Source: Bacillus sp. AFS073361 (GTDB lineage Bacteria; Bacillota; Bacilli; Bacillales; Cytobacillaceae). Taken from it: a DNA stretch of 64,000 bases. The position numbers were made by a program, and so were the translations under genes. Positions 63,168 through 64,000 of this stretch are shown here, one piece after another. How positions within the stretch are numbered: the first letter of the stretch is position 1; each line of letters starts with the position of its first letter. Location of the stretch: the NCBI RefSeq assembly GCF_002567005.1, contig NZ_NUZU01000010.1, positions 24,533 to 88,532 of the forward strand, given 5' to 3'. Under the pieces are notes generated by a model. It saw nothing but the letters and a program-made list of their open reading frames with translations, had not been told where the DNA came from and searched no databases.

Positions 63168-63905
63168 GTGTTCAATCATTATTTTCAAAAGCTTCACGAA
63201 TTATTAAGCTTAGTTGAAAAGGATGAAACTGATGGCCTCAAAATAGCTGCTAAAAAGATCGCAGAATGTGTCCAAAACGATGGAATTGTTCATGTCTTTG
63301 GGTGCGGACATTCACATATCCTTGGAGAAGAACTTTTTTACCGTGCAGGTGGACTAGTGCCTATTAACCCTATTTTAATTGAGGACTTAATGCTTCATAA
63401 GGGGGCTGTTCGTTCATCTCAATTAGAAAAGGAAAATGACTTAGCAAAACAATTTCTAACTAGAGTGAAAATTCAACCTAAGGATGTGGTTATTGTTGCA
63501 TCAACCTCTGGAAGGAATCCTGTGCCCATAGATGTAGCGGAGTTTGCTAAAAATAATGGTGCGTTTGTTATTGCAATCACATCATACGGTTATACAAAGG
63601 CAGTAACATCAAGACATAAAGATGGTAAATATTTGTATCATTCCGCTAACCTTGCTATTGATAATCATATTAAGGTGGGTGATGCACTAATGGAGCACGA
63701 GTCTATTGCTGTTAGCTTTGGTTCAGGGTCAACAGTCATTGGGACAGCAATCGTTAACGGAATCATGGTGGAAGCCATCAGCATAATGATCAGTAATAAT
63801 TTTGAACCGCCAATTTTTAAAAGCGGCAATGCTGACGGTGCAGAAGAACATAATCGTGCGTTGATCAACAAGTATAAAGAACGAATTCCAATGTTGGAAA
63901 ATTGA
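63168..63905 (+). CDS. SIS-domain protein (UPF0309 type)
   Basis: 245 residues from GTG 63168 (GGAGG eight bases upstream). SIS fold with HVFGCGHSHILGEE sugar-phosphate site and VIVASTSGRNPVP; resembles UPF0309/MurQ-like phosphosugar isomerases. Last gene of the nag operon, likely handling a sugar phosphate such as MurNAc-6-P or GlcN-6-P; the substrate is inferred. Confidence 0.8.
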   Translation: MFNHYFQKLHELLSLVEKDETDGLKIAAKKIAECVQNDGIVHVFGCGHSHILGEELFYRAGGLVPINPILIEDLMLHKGAVRSSQLEKENDLAKQFLTRVKIQPKDVVIVASTSGRNPVPIDVAEFAKNNGAFVIAITSYGYTKAVTSRHKDGKYLYHSANLAIDNHIKVGDALMEHESIAVSFGSGSTVIGTAIVNGIMVEAISIMISNNFEPPIFKSGNADGAEEHNRALINKYKERIPMLEN

Positions 63906-63917
63906 ATGCAAAAAACG

Positions 63918-63947
63918 AAACCGACAGTTATACTGGTTGGTTTTTTT
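63918..63947 (+). terminator. Rho-independent terminator of the nag operon
   Basis: AAACCGAC pairs with the GTTGGTTT region around a TTATA loop (63918-63943) and ends in seven T. The stem has a mismatch but the U run is strong. Confidence 0.75.
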
Positions 63948-64000
63948 GTGGGAAGGCTGTGTTAAAGATTAATGTTGATTTTGACACTCTGTTGATTGGA

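Noticed and set aside
1..64000. CRISPR arrays and tRNA genes
   Set aside because: No regularly spaced repeats of 24-40 bases with unique spacers, and no cloverleaf with conserved TTCGA-type arm was seen.

Overview
The window is the right-hand ~58 kb of a prophage (or phage-plasmid) in a low-GC Gram-positive host, most likely a Bacillaceae member, followed by ~6 kb of host chromosome. The host call rests on strong AGGAGG-type ribosome sites, many TTG/GTG starts, PBSX-type (Xkd) tail genes, a phBC6A51-type small terminase, and a flanking N-acetylglucosamine operon with GntR/HutC operators and a cre-like site. The phage part is richer in G+C and in ACG/CGA-type words than the AT-rich host part. 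No integrase, replicative helicase or lysogeny switch is visible, so the left part of the element lies outside the window.

Layout. 1-321: structured leader with a textbook type II hammerhead ribozyme (196-256) upstream of a probable single-strand DNA-binding protein. 322-24446: replication, recombination and nucleotide module: SSB, PD-(D/E)XK nucleases, family A DNA polymerase, RuvC-like resolvase, class II ribonucleotide reductase split by a group I intron that carries a LAGLIDADG endonuclease, PhoH-like ATPase, dUTPase, ThyX, dNMP kinase, three DNA methyltransferases, a sigma-region-4-like protein and many tiny cysteine-rich or membrane proteins. 22276-22593 holds a tandem array of five promoter-like boxes, each leading into a hairpin. 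24447-25866 is a 1.4 kb non-coding, repeat-rich region (candidate origin or control region). 25867-53212: packaging and virion genes of a contractile-tailed phage (large then small terminase, portal, Mu F-like minor head protein, scaffold, SU10-type capsid, connectors, sheath, tube, frameshifted tail chaperone, intron-split tape measure, LysM protein, NlpC/P60-fused hub, baseplate J/U genes, several tail-fibre/receptor modules) with the lysis genes (XhlA-like, amidase, holin). 53238-57952: an Xre regulator, a ribbon-helix-helix-like protein and a three-gene set resembling a minimal type IV secretion module (small membrane protein, M23 peptidase with membrane anchor, HerA/VirB4-like ATPase). 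57953-58166: phage-host junction with the 3' end of an interrupted host gene. 58205-63905: divergent nagE and nagA-nagB-nagR-SIS genes.

How it fits together. The left genes rebuild the dNTP pool and copy and modify phage DNA. At least five homing endonucleases and two group I introns have settled in the most conserved genes: one intron splits the codon of the radical-bearing cysteine of ribonucleotide reductase, the other sits in the tape measure gene. Tail-fibre genes show AT-rich patches that suggest swapped receptor modules. The nag genes import and break down GlcNAc; two inverted 13-bp operator copies flank their divergent promoters.
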